Assembly: GCF_003865375.1 (NCBI RefSeq)
Contig: NZ_RQVS01000004.1
Span: 1 to 64,000 of the forward strand
DNA length: 64,000 nucleotides
Direction of reading: 5' to 3'
Source of the DNA: Gulosibacter macacae
GTDB lineage: Bacteria > Actinomycetota > Actinomycetes > Actinomycetales > Microbacteriaceae
The notes beneath the pieces were generated by a model. The model searched no databases and had not been told where the DNA came from. It saw only the letters and a list, made by a program, of their open reading frames with translations. Positions 18,197-26,767 of this stretch are shown here, piece after piece. Numbering within the stretch: position 1 is the stretch's first letter; each line of letters opens with the position of its first letter. The position numbers and the translations under genes are program-made.

Positions 18197-19123
18197 ATGG
18201 TCACGAACGCCCCCGACTTCACCCTCCGGCAGCTCGCCTACTTCGCCGCGGCCGCCCGCCACGGCACCATCTCGGGCGCCGCCGCCGAGCTCCACGTCTC
18301 CCCCTCGGCGCTCTCGGATGCGATCACCGAACTCGAGCGCGCGCTCGGCACGAGCCTGTGCATCCGTCGTCGTGCGCACGGTCTCACCGTGACGACTGCC
18401 GGTGCCGACGTGCTCTCGCGGGCACAGGAACTCCTCGTGAGCGCCGACGATCTCGCGACCTCGCTTCGCGGCGAGGCGGGTGAACTCGTCGGCCCGATCA
18501 CCATTGGCTGCTATCCGACCCTCGCGCCGGTGGTGTTGCCGCCGCTTCTCGCTGACTTTGGTGCCGCGCATCCGCGCGTGCAGCTCGAACTCGTCGAGGC
18601 GACCCAGGATGTGCTCGCGAGCGGCATGGCCCGCGGCGAGATCGACCTCGCCTTCGTCTACGACTCGTTCCTGCCCGGGCACGAAAAGCGGGCGCGGCTC
18701 TTCGCCGACCGCGCGCATGTGCTCCTCGCGGCGAACGATCCGCTCGCGGCGCGCGAGGTGCTCCGACTTGAAGACCTCGTCGATCGCGACCTCATCCTCC
18801 TCGACGCTCCCCCGTCGACCACGCACACGCTGTCACTGTTCTCGGCCCGTGGGCTCAGCCCACGCATCCGGCACCGCACCGCGAGCTTCGAAGCCGTGCG
18901 CACGCTCGTGGCACGCGGACTCGGCTACGGCATCCTGGTGCAGCGCACTGCGAACGACCGCAGCTACGAGGGGTACCAACTCGTCACCCGCGAGATCTCG
19001 CCCGCAGTGCCCGCCGTCGGCATCGACGCCGTGTGGCCGGATGCGGGACCGCCACCCGCGCGCGTCCGTGCGCTCATCGAATTTGCCCACAGTGTCAACT
19101 GGCCAGAAGAAGGACGCCTATGA
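18197..19123 (+). CDS. LysR-family transcriptional regulator
   Basis: The protein has about 308 residues. The N-terminal winged helix-turn-helix is clear (FTLRQLAYFAAAARHGTISGAA and LHVSPSALSDAITELE), followed by the coiled linker and a periplasmic-binding-like effector domain. In-frame ATGs at 18185 and 18191 would add up to four residues. Divergence from the P450 fusion gene suggests it controls that gene in response to the substrate or a metabolite, as is common for LysR proteins. Its stop overlaps the ATG of the next gene (ATGA). Confidence 0.9.
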   Translation: MVTNAPDFTLRQLAYFAAAARHGTISGAAAELHVSPSALSDAITELERALGTSLCIRRRAHGLTVTTAGADVLSRAQELLVSADDLATSLRGEAGELVGPITIGCYPTLAPVVLPPLLADFGAAHPRVQLELVEATQDVLASGMARGEIDLAFVYDSFLPGHEKRARLFADRAHVLLAANDPLAAREVLRLEDLVDRDLILLDAPPSTTHTLSLFSARGLSPRIRHRTASFEAVRTLVARGLGYGILVQRTANDRSYEGYQLVTREISPAVPAVGIDAVWPDAGPPPARVRALIEFAHSVNWPEEGRL

Positions 19124-19506
19124 CCACCGCAACTGCCCTGCACTGGGCAATCAAACGCTCACTCATTGACTATGTGCGCGCCCAGCCCGATGGCACCGTC
19201 GAACTGGTGGATGGCGCGAGCGAAGTCGATGGAGAGTTTGTGTTTCCGGCGACTGAGCCGGGCACATTTCGTGGCGGCGTCGTGCTCACCGCCCATCACG
19301 GGATGCTGCGGGTGACCTTGCGGGATCCGTCGCTCGAACCCGCTGAGGCACCGACCGAGTTGTGGCTCGACGACGGGCAAGGGCGGGTGGCCTTTGCGAA
19401 GCTGGCTGCGGATGGGTCGGCGCGGCTCACGCTCGACGGGGCTGATCTGTTCATGGCGGGGCCCTATGGGCCGGGGACGGAGTTGGATCGGCCGGCGGTG
19501 CGGTAG
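19120..19506 (+). CDS. Small cytoplasmic HtaA-domain protein
   Basis: The 128-residue protein is nearly all one HtaA-like domain: ALHWAIKRSLIDYV at the start, GTFRGGVVLTAHHGMLRVTLRDP in the middle, then WLDDGQGRVAFAKL. HtaA domains bind haem at the cell surface in corynebacterial haem uptake, but this copy has neither a signal peptide nor a TM helix. It is coupled to the LysR gene by an ATGA overlap. With a haem enzyme next door, a haem-handling or sensing role is attractive but unproven. Family assignment is by motif recall. Confidence 0.65.
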   Translation: MTTATALHWAIKRSLIDYVRAQPDGTVELVDGASEVDGEFVFPATEPGTFRGGVVLTAHHGMLRVTLRDPSLEPAEAPTELWLDDGQGRVAFAKLAADGSARLTLDGADLFMAGPYGPGTELDRPAVR

Positions 19507-19510
19507 CAAC

Positions 19511-19544
19511 GAAGCGGGCCCCAGCGATTGGTGAGGCCCGCTTC
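19511..19544. terminator. Bidirectional terminator
   Basis: Perfect arms GAAGCGGGCC (19511-19520) and GGCCCGCTTC (19535-19544) lie between the convergent HtaA-domain and aldehyde dehydrogenase genes. Confidence 0.8.
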
Positions 19545-19555
19545 TTGGTCAGTTG

Positions 19556-20914
19556 TTATTCCGCGAAGCGGAAGAGCTTCTTGTTCGCAAACTCGAGCAT
19601 GCCGCCCTTACCGAGCTCGCGGCCGTAGCCCGACTTCTTCACGCCACCGAAGGGCACATCCGCACCCTCGAGGCCAGAAGCGTTGACGAACACCATGCCA
19701 ACGTCGAGACGGTTACCGATCGACTCGGCGCGCGCCTCGTCGTCACACATGACGACCGAGCCGAGGCCGTAGGGCGACGAGTTCGCGAGCGCGATCGCCT
19801 CGTCATCGCTCGACACCTTGTAGAGCTGCGCAACGGGGCCGAAGAGCTCCTCGCTGTAAACGTCCATGTCGGGCGTGATGTTGCCGAGCACCGACGGGGT
19901 GTAGACGTTGCCCTCGGGCTCGTTATTGCCGACGAGAATCTCGGCACCCTGGTCGACGGCACGCTTGACCTGCTCGGTGAGCGTCTCGGTGGCGCTGTCG
20001 CTCGACATCGGACCGAAGTCGCCGTCGGAGTACGACTGCCCGCCAATGGCGGCGTTGAACTTTTCGGCGAAGGCGTCGTACACCTTGTCGGCGACGAGGA
20101 TGCGCTTCGAGCCGTTGCAGGCCTGGCCGGTGTTCTCCATGCGGCCGCCCACGGCGTACTCCACCGCCGCGTCGAGGTCAGCGACATCGTCGGTGACGTA
20201 GAACACATCCGAGCCACCGAGCTCGAGCACGCACTTCTTCAGCGCGCGACCGGCCTGCTCGGCGACGATTGCGCCGGCACGCTCCGAACCGGTGAGCGAG
20301 ACGCCCTGCACGCGGTCGTCGGCGATGATGGTGCCGAGCTGCGCGTGGGTGGCGAACACGTTGACGTAGGCGCCCTCGGGGAAGCCGGCGTCGCGGAAGA
20401 GGGTTTCAAGGGCGAGCGCCGACTCGGGGCACTGGCTCGCGTGCTTGAGGATGATGGTGTTGCCGAGGATCACGTTCGGTGCCGCGAAGCGGGCAACCTG
20501 GTAGTAGGGGTAGTTCCACGGCATGATGCCGAGGATCACGCCGAGACCCTGGTGGCGGATGAACGAGCGCAGGCCGTCTTCGACCTTGATCTCCTCGTCG
20601 GCGAGCCACTCTTCGGCGTTGTCAGCGAAGGCCTTGACGATGGCGCCCGAGAACTCGGCCTCGCCGATCGCCTGGTCGAGCGGCTTACCCATCTCGCGGT
20701 TGATGATCTCGCCGAGTTCATCCTTGCGCTCGTCGAAGAGCTCCGCGAGGCGCTGTGCGAGCGCAACGCGCTCAGCGAGGGTGGTCGTACGCGACCAGTT
20801 GTTGTAGGTCTCGTGCGTTGCCGCGATTGCCTGCTCGATCTGCTCGTCAGTCGAGGCTTCGTAGCTCTTGACGACCTGCTGAGTCGCCGGGTTGATCACG
20901 CTGAACTGCGCCAT
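19556..20914 (-). CDS. NAD(P)-dependent aldehyde dehydrogenase, succinate-semialdehyde type
   Basis: The 452-residue ALDH has the catalytic Cys in NTGQACNGSKR, the base Glu in CVLELGGSDVF and the cofactor segment MPWNYPYYQVARF. These short forms are usually annotated as GabD-like succinate-semialdehyde dehydrogenases; substrate is not provable from sequence. It is monocistronic, ended by a strong hairpin. The 171-bp region downstream of 20915 holds its promoter and no other gene. It is one of three ALDH genes in this window. Confidence 0.92.
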   Translation of the reverse strand: MAQFSVINPATQQVVKSYEASTDEQIEQAIAATHETYNNWSRTTTLAERVALAQRLAELFDERKDELGEIINREMGKPLDQAIGEAEFSGAIVKAFADNAEEWLADEEIKVEDGLRSFIRHQGLGVILGIMPWNYPYYQVARFAAPNVILGNTIILKHASQCPESALALETLFRDAGFPEGAYVNVFATHAQLGTIIADDRVQGVSLTGSERAGAIVAEQAGRALKKCVLELGGSDVFYVTDDVADLDAAVEYAVGGRMENTGQACNGSKRILVADKVYDAFAEKFNAAIGGQSYSDGDFGPMSSDSATETLTEQVKRAVDQGAEILVGNNEPEGNVYTPSVLGNITPDMDVYSEELFGPVAQLYKVSSDDEAIALANSSPYGLGSVVMCDDEARAESIGNRLDVGMVFVNASGLEGADVPFGGVKKSGYGRELGKGGMLEFANKKLFRFAE

Positions 20915-21074
20915 TTGCGTCGTGCTCCTTGTGGTGATGGGGCGTGTTGGTCTGGTGCGTCAGATCGCGACCGCTTCGTTGCGATTGTCCGTACCAGTAC
21001 GCCGGCGCGGATGCGCCATACGAACGGTCTTCATTATTCTAACCACGCACCTGGGATGCGGCTGAGCACGTTCG

Positions 21075-21090
21075 CTTCGAGCGCCTCAGC
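21075..21090. repeat. Dispersed palindromic repeat, single half-site
   Basis: CTTCGAGCGCCTCAGC overlaps the stop codon (TGA within GCTGAGG on the minus strand) of the FAD/Fe-S gene. A GCTGAG at 21061 gives a partial partner arm. Confidence 0.65.
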
Positions 21091-23968
21091 GAGCACCGAG
21101 CCGGTCAGCCAGCAGCGTCGCCAGATGCACGCCCTCGCGACCGGCGAGTTGGTCGGCCTGGGTGCGGCAGGAGTAACCATCCGCGAGGAAGATCGCCTCC
21201 GGCTTTGAACGCAGCGCCGGCAACAGCGAGTTGCCCGCCACCGCCACCGACATTTCGTAGTGCCCGCGTTCGAGACCGAAGTTGCCCGCGAGACCGCAAC
21301 ATCCTGAGAGCTGGTTAATCTCGGCGCCAAGCCCCTCAAGCAGTGCCCGATCGGGGGCGAAGCCGATCACCGCGTGTTGGTGGCAGTGCGGCTGCACGAT
21401 GAGCTCAACCCCGTCGAGGCGCGGCAGCTCGAACTCGGCAGCCGGGCGCACCGGTGCCTTGCCGGTGAGCACTTCCGAAAGCGTGTAGGTCGCCTCGGCA
21501 ATGCGCTTCGCCCGCGGGTCGTCGGGGAAGAGTTCGAGCAGGTCACTGCGCAGCACCGCCGTGCAGCTCGGTTCCACGCCCACGATCGGCACCCCAGCGT
21601 CGACGAGCGGCGTGAACACCTCCATGAGGTCAAGCAGGCGCTTGCGGGCACCGTCGAGCTGGCCGGTTGAGATCCAGGTGAGCCCGCAGCACACCGAGCG
21701 TTCCGGCGTGACAACTTCGAGGCCGGATGCTTCGAGCACCCGCACCACATCGTGGTCGACATTCGGGGCGAAGCCGTTCGAGAACGAGTCGGCCCACACG
21801 AGCACGCGATCGCGGCCAGTGCGCGGCGCATCCACGGCCACCGCCGCACCGCTTGCGACCGCGCGCTTACGGTCGGTCATGAATGAGCGACCCGCGACCT
21901 TCGGAATCGTGCGGCGGCGGTCGACGCCGGCGAGCGGCAGCAGCAGGCGGCGCAACCAGCCGATACCCATGACGCCGTTCACGAGCGGTGCGAGCGGCAC
22001 CATGAGCTTCTCCCAGCGCGGGAGCTGGCCAAGCACATAGTGATTCATCGGCCGCAGCTTGCCCCGGTATTTGCGATAGAGCGTCTCCGACTTCATTGCC
22101 GCCATATCGACGCCGGCCGGGCAATCGCTCGCGCAGGCCTTGCACGACAGGCACAGGTCGAGCGAGTCGGCAACCTCGGGCGATGACCAGCCCTTCGAGA
22201 CAAGCTTGCCGTTCACCATTTCTTGGAGCACGCGCGCGCGTCCCCGGGTCGAGTGGGTTTCATCCTTCGAGGCGAGGTAACTCGGGCACATGAAGCCGCC
22301 CGCGGCGCGGTTGTCGGCGCGGCATTTGCCCATACCGACGCAGCGGTGCACGGCCTTGGTGAAATCTCCCGCGTCGTGTTCCCACGAGAAGCCGCCACGC
22401 ACCCGCGGGGTCGGCAGTGCCTGTGGGCGACGCAAATCTTGGTCGAGCGGGGCCGGATGCACGAGCACCTCGGGATTTAGGAGGTTCCGTGGGTCGAAGA
22501 GCGCCTTGAGTTCGCCGAACGCCGCGATGGCGTCGTCGGAGTACATGAGTGGGAGGAGCTCGCCACGAGCGCGACCATCGCCATGTTCACCCGACATTGA
22601 GCCGCCGAAGTCAGCAACGAGCCGCCCGGCGTCGAGCATGAAGCGGCGCATCGCGGCGCCGTCGCGCTCGAGCGGAATCGACAGGCGCACGTGGATGCAG
22701 CCGTCACCGAAGTGTCCGTAGGGCATGCCCTCGATGCCGTGGCGCTCGGTGAGCTTGTCGAACTCGCGCAGGTATTCGCCGAGGCGCTCCGGCGGCACCG
22801 CCGCATCCTCGAAGCCTGGCCAGCACTGCTCGCCGTCCATGGTGCGACCGGCAAGGCCGACGCCGTCTTCGCGCACGCGCCAGATCGGGCGCGCCTCGTC
22901 GGGGTCGGCGATGAGGTTCGACGAGATCGCCGAGGATGCGGCGATGAGCTTGTGCGCGCGGTCGAGCGCGTCGAGCTGGTCAGCACCGGGCATTTCGATG
23001 AGGAGCCATCCCCCGCCTTCGGGGAGGGCGGCAACCGCAGCGGCACCGTGGTGACGGCGCACGGCGTCGACGAGGCGTGCATCCATGCCCTCAATGGCAC
23101 CGGGCTTTTGCGCGAGGAGCGCCGGAATGTCGTCGGCGGCCTCGACCATCGACGGGTAGCCGAGAGCGATGGTGACCGGCGCCGAGGGCATCTCAACGAG
23201 CTTCACGGTGGCGCCAAGCACCGTCGCGAGCGTTCCTTCTGAACCGACGAGCAATTTCGCGAGCGAGTGCCCACGTTCGGGCAGGAGCTGTTCGAGCGCA
23301 TAGCCCGAGACCTGGCGGCCAAAGCGACCGAATTCGGTGCGAATCGTCGCGAGGTGGCGCAGGGTGAACTCGTCGAGCCCGGGCACCACTTTGAGGTCGT
23401 CGCTCGCGGTGTAGCGGCGGCCGAGGCCATCGATGACGTCGAGGTCGATGATGTTGTCGTCGGTGCGACCGAAGGCGAGCGAGTGCGAACCGCAGGCGTT
23501 GTTGCCGATCATGCCGCCGATGGTGCAGCGGGTCCAGGTTGACGGATCGGGGCCGAAGCGCAGGCCGTAGGGCTTCGCGGCGTTTTGCAGCTGGGCAACG
23601 ATGACGCCCGGGTCAATGCGGGCGGTGCGTGCCTCGGGGTCGAGCGAGTGGATGCGGTTGAGGTAGCGCGAGGTGTCAACCACGATGCCGCGGCCGATGG
23701 CATTGCCGGCAATCGAGGTACCGGCACCGCGAAGTGTGAGCGGTGTGCCGGTTTCGCGTGAGGTCTCGGTGATTGCGATGAGGTCGTCGGTCGAGCGCGG
23801 GAAGGCGACGACCTCGGGCACGAGGCGGTAGTTCGAGGCGTCGGAGGAGTATTCGGCGCGGCGGAGCGTCGAGGCGTCAACGTCACCCTCGATGCGATCG
23901 CGGAGGAGTTGCGCGAGATCGCGCTGGTCGCCGCTCAGTGCCGGGCTTTTCGCGCCAGTCTCCTGCAT
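21086..23968 (-). CDS. FAD-linked oxidase / Fe-S protein (D-lactate dehydrogenase-like, GlcD-GlpC fusion type)
   Basis: The 960-residue protein fuses a VAO-type FAD domain (TLRGAGTSIAGNAIG and MIGNNACGSHSL in the first 160 residues; MPYGHFGDGCIHVRL later) to an iron-sulfur half. The latter has two 4Fe-4S clusters (CVGMGKCRADN with FMCPSY, and CLSCKACASDCPAG) and two CCG domains (CCGLTWISTG and GCCGLAGNFG). Relatives oxidise D-lactate or D-2-hydroxyacids and feed electrons to quinone. The frame is open up to 24742, but that part lacks family similarity and overlaps the next gene, so the ATG at 23968 (or a GTG two codons earlier) is taken. Confidence 0.92.
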   Translation of the reverse strand: MQETGAKSPALSGDQRDLAQLLRDRIEGDVDASTLRRAEYSSDASNYRLVPEVVAFPRSTDDLIAITETSRETGTPLTLRGAGTSIAGNAIGRGIVVDTSRYLNRIHSLDPEARTARIDPGVIVAQLQNAAKPYGLRFGPDPSTWTRCTIGGMIGNNACGSHSLAFGRTDDNIIDLDVIDGLGRRYTASDDLKVVPGLDEFTLRHLATIRTEFGRFGRQVSGYALEQLLPERGHSLAKLLVGSEGTLATVLGATVKLVEMPSAPVTIALGYPSMVEAADDIPALLAQKPGAIEGMDARLVDAVRRHHGAAAVAALPEGGGWLLIEMPGADQLDALDRAHKLIAASSAISSNLIADPDEARPIWRVREDGVGLAGRTMDGEQCWPGFEDAAVPPERLGEYLREFDKLTERHGIEGMPYGHFGDGCIHVRLSIPLERDGAAMRRFMLDAGRLVADFGGSMSGEHGDGRARGELLPLMYSDDAIAAFGELKALFDPRNLLNPEVLVHPAPLDQDLRRPQALPTPRVRGGFSWEHDAGDFTKAVHRCVGMGKCRADNRAAGGFMCPSYLASKDETHSTRGRARVLQEMVNGKLVSKGWSSPEVADSLDLCLSCKACASDCPAGVDMAAMKSETLYRKYRGKLRPMNHYVLGQLPRWEKLMVPLAPLVNGVMGIGWLRRLLLPLAGVDRRRTIPKVAGRSFMTDRKRAVASGAAVAVDAPRTGRDRVLVWADSFSNGFAPNVDHDVVRVLEASGLEVVTPERSVCCGLTWISTGQLDGARKRLLDLMEVFTPLVDAGVPIVGVEPSCTAVLRSDLLELFPDDPRAKRIAEATYTLSEVLTGKAPVRPAAEFELPRLDGVELIVQPHCHQHAVIGFAPDRALLEGLGAEINQLSGCCGLAGNFGLERGHYEMSVAVAGNSLLPALRSKPEAIFLADGYSCRTQADQLAGREGVHLATLLADRLGAR

Positions 23969-24038
23969 CGTCACGACGGCACGTCCTCTCGCTCGCTGCC
24001 TGCCCCGCATTCCTTGCCTGGGCACCCGTGTCTCGATG

Positions 24039-24878
24039 TTAGTGCGCGGTGGCGGGGGTATCGGGGCGGCTGGCGCGGGTCTCGAGCAACCGGATGCGTT
24101 GCCGCAAGCGCGCGGGTACGATTCGGCTGGGCAGGATGCGCACCGCCCGCGGCAGTGTGCGGTTGGCGAGCACGAGCGGTGCCCAGCCGAGTGCGGCCTG
24201 AAAGCGGGAAACGTGGGTGTGCGGGTGTCCGTAGGCCGCCGCGATTTCGACCGGGAGCAGGTCGACCGCGAGGCGAGTGGCGAGCGGCATGAGTGCCCGC
24301 AACCACCAGCTGACGTTACGGGCTGTGAAGAGTTCGTCGCGGGCTCGGCGCGCATCCGCCGTGATTTCGAGGTGCCCCAGGGTGTCTCGGAAGTAGCGGT
24401 CAAACTCGCGGGCGCTTTGCGGCCAGAGGGATGCGGGCATCCCGAGGCTCGTGGCGAGAGCGCCGAAGCCGCGCACGATGGCGTCGGCGTCCCCCGCCGT
24501 TCGCCTGCCGAAGGCGCGGCGGTGGGCGCGCATCGCCGACCAGCAAAGGGTGGCCGCGACCCAGCGCTGCGCCTCGGGATCGTTCGCGTCGTAACGGCGG
24601 CCCGCCGCATCCTCGCCGTTGACTCGGCCGTGCTGGGAGGTGACGAGGCGCGTGACGAAGGCGCGTTCATCCGCTTTGCCGAAAGTGATGGCGGTGACGA
24701 AGTCGAGCGTGCCCCACAAGCGCCGCATGGGTGCCACCGCAAAATCGGAGTGCCGCGCGACCCCGGCCGCTACCGCCGGATGCGCGAGCTGGAGCAGGAT
24801 CGCCGTGCCGCCGCCCGCGAGCACGATCGCCTCGGAGGTGAGGCGCCGGTAGGGGTCGGGGTCGGCGAACGGGTCCAT
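24039..24878 (-). CDS. Oxygenase MpaB family protein (DUF2236)
   Basis: The 279-residue protein has the DUF2236 hallmarks: GGGTAILLQLAHPAVAAGVARHSDF, a mid-region DPEAQRWVAATLCWSAM, and HRAFGRR. This family includes latex-clearing protein and MpaB, histidine-coordinated haem oxygenases; most bacterial members are uncharacterised. The frame is open to 25082 upstream, but homologues start near MDPFADPDPYRRL, so the ATG at 24878 is used. There is no clear ribosome site, which would fit a leaderless mRNA. It is upstream of and co-directional with the FAD/Fe-S gene. Confidence 0.82.
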   Translation of the reverse strand: MDPFADPDPYRRLTSEAIVLAGGGTAILLQLAHPAVAAGVARHSDFAVAPMRRLWGTLDFVTAITFGKADERAFVTRLVTSQHGRVNGEDAAGRRYDANDPEAQRWVAATLCWSAMRAHRRAFGRRTAGDADAIVRGFGALATSLGMPASLWPQSAREFDRYFRDTLGHLEITADARRARDELFTARNVSWWLRALMPLATRLAVDLLPVEIAAAYGHPHTHVSRFQAALGWAPLVLANRTLPRAVRILPSRIVPARLRQRIRLLETRASRPDTPATAH

Positions 24879-24937
24879 ACTGAGAGCGTAGGTGGCGCGC
24901 TTGCGCGGCCGATGATCTTGAGGCGAACGGGGCGGCG

Positions 24938-25807
24938 ATGGCGCGGATGAACGAGGCTCGTTGCTGGGTCGAGCTCGCGTCGGGTGTCGTCGTTGCACTA
25001 ATGCTTGCTGGATGCGCGGGGCCAGGTGTGCCGCTGGAGAGTTCGTCGGCGACTGCGGTTGAAACTGCTCCTGCGAATGCACCCGTGGTGCAGGAGTTCT
25101 CGCTCACGATTGAGGCGAGCTATCCGCACGATGCGGCGGCGTTCACGCAGGGGCTCGAGGTGTTGCCGGATGGGGTGCTACTCGAGTCGACCGGATTGCT
25201 CGGGGAATCGACCATCCGGCTCGTGGACCTCGTGAGCGGCGAGGTGCTCGAGTCGCGGCCACTGGCGGCGAATGAGTTTGGCGAGGGCTTGACCGTGGTC
25301 GGCGATCGGGTCGTACAGCTCACCTGGCAGAACGGGGTGGCGCACACCTGGTCACTGCCCGATCTCGAGCCGGGGCCGCAGTACACCTATGAGGGTGAAG
25401 GTTGGGGGCTTTGCTACGACGAGGCGCATGACGTGCTCTGGCGTTCAGACGGCACGGAGGTCCTCACCGCGCATGATCCCGAGACGTTCGCCGTCACCGG
25501 GCTGACGCTTTCGGTGACGCAAGACGGCGAGCCGGTGCACGATCTCAATGAACTCGAATGCGCGCCCGACGGCATCTGGGCGAACATTTGGTACTCGACC
25601 GAGATCATCCGGATTGACCCCGACTCGGGGGCGGTGACCGGCACGCTTGATGCGAGTGCGCTCCTTGCCGATGCGGAGTCGGCGGGGCCGCTCGAGCGCG
25701 GAGCGGTGCTCAATGGGATTGCGCGCGATCCCATATCGGGCCGGTGGTACCTCACGGGCAAGCTTTGGCCGAAGCTCTACGAGGTGACGATTACGCCGGT
25801 GGGTTGA
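24938..25807 (+). CDS. Glutaminyl-peptide cyclotransferase (plant/bacterial type), lipoprotein
   Basis: The 289-residue protein has a lipoprotein signal (lipobox MLAGC near residue 25) followed by the five-bladed propeller of type-I glutaminyl cyclase: SYPHDAAAFTQGLEVLPDG, EFGEGLTVVG, GWGLCYDE and LNELECAPDGIWAN. Such enzymes turn N-terminal Gln into pyroglutamate on exported peptides. The 3' end is convergent with the next gene and overlaps its frame-corrected 3' end. Confidence 0.9.
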   Translation: MARMNEARCWVELASGVVVALMLAGCAGPGVPLESSSATAVETAPANAPVVQEFSLTIEASYPHDAAAFTQGLEVLPDGVLLESTGLLGESTIRLVDLVSGEVLESRPLAANEFGEGLTVVGDRVVQLTWQNGVAHTWSLPDLEPGPQYTYEGEGWGLCYDEAHDVLWRSDGTEVLTAHDPETFAVTGLTLSVTQDGEPVHDLNELECAPDGIWANIWYSTEIIRIDPDSGAVTGTLDASALLADAESAGPLERGAVLNGIARDPISGRWYLTGKLWPKLYEVTITPVG

Positions 25808-25867
25808 TCGCCTCGCGAATGCGTCGGAGCAGTGCGCCACGTCCAGGTTTCATCGCTCCCGCGTGAA

Positions 25868-26758
25868 TCACGTGCTCGCCGCCACCGCGTGTGTCGAGGA
25901 GGAGTGCCCAGCGGTGGCGAGTGCGCAGATTGTCGCGTCGCACCCCCACGATTTCGTTGAGGGGAACACGGTCTCGCGATCCTGCTCAAATAGGCGCAAC
26001 TCGGTGTCGGTGATCACGACGCGTGGCCGTCCGCGCAGCTGCATCGCGAGGTCGGTCACGACGTACAGGAGCAGGAGCGCGAGGAGCGCGAAGCCCGCGC
26101 CGATCGTGATGTTCTCCCAACCGACCGGGATGCCCTGCCCGAGATCGCCCAGCTCGCGCCATACCAGCCAGCCGCCGAGCCCGAGAATGACGAGGGCGAT
26201 GGGCCCGACGACGAACGGCGCAATCGTGTGGCTGCGCGCTACCCAGGCGTCGCCGAAGTCGTTCGCGATTTCGTCAGTGACCTTGACCTCGGTCGGGGTT
26301 TGCGCATCCGGTGTGGTGTCGGCGAGGGCATCGATGAGCCACGACACCGGCACCGCGAGGCGGTCGATCTTGTGGCGCTGCGGCAATGCCCCGTAGCTCG
26401 TGGCGACGAGCGCGCGGATGCGCCGCGGGCCGAGGCGCTTGGAACCCTGCTCGATCTGAAGCGAGATGAGCCGGCGACGATCGATCACCACCGACTCGGC
26501 AGTGTGCGGCGTGATTGCGATGTGGTCAGCGGTGACCTCGAGGGCCGGCTTCCGGCGAAGGAGCGGGATGCACGAGAGCACCACGAGCACGACGCCCACA
26601 ATCAAGAGTGCCCATGCGTTCCGATAGCCGCGGCGGCTGAGACCTTCACCCTCGAGCATCACCGTCGCGAGTGCCGGGCCAATGAGGCACAGGCCGATGG
26701 CGACGCCGATCCAGGCGTAGCTGCGGCCCAGCTGGTAGATCTTGCGGAGGTGAGGCAT
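25868..26758 (-). CDS. Membrane protein with PH-like domain, 3' end frameshifted
   Basis: The 296-residue frame has two N-terminal TM helices (about 12-32 and 48-68), a soluble middle, two more TM helices (about 185-205 and 222-242) and then a start of PH-like sequence, VVITDTELRLFEQDRETVF. From there the open frame turns into unlikely sequence (STKSWGCDATICALATAGHSSS). Shifting frame at the four-C run (25961-25964 on the plus strand) gives PLNEIVGVRRDNLRTRHRW and a sensible tail ending at a TAA at 25791-25793. One base is therefore probably missing, either a real mutation or a sequencing error. Function is unknown. Confidence 0.75.
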   Translation of the reverse strand: MPHLRKIYQLGRSYAWIGVAIGLCLIGPALATVMLEGEGLSRRGYRNAWALLIVGVVLVVLSCIPLLRRKPALEVTADHIAITPHTAESVVIDRRRLISLQIEQGSKRLGPRRIRALVATSYGALPQRHKIDRLAVPVSWLIDALADTTPDAQTPTEVKVTDEIANDFGDAWVARSHTIAPFVVGPIALVILGLGGWLVWRELGDLGQGIPVGWENITIGAGFALLALLLLYVVTDLAMQLRGRPRVVITDTELRLFEQDRETVFPSTKSWGCDATICALATAGHSSSTHAVAAST

Positions 26759-26767
26759 TCGTTCAGC

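Noticed and set aside
19553-21208. 551-codon plus-strand frame
   Set aside because: It is antisense to an intact aldehyde dehydrogenase; composition (Val/Arg/Glu) is that of a shadow.
23969-24742. N-terminal extension that would make the FAD/Fe-S protein 1218 residues
   Set aside because: The extension overlaps the MpaB-type gene and has no family similarity; homologues start near 23968.
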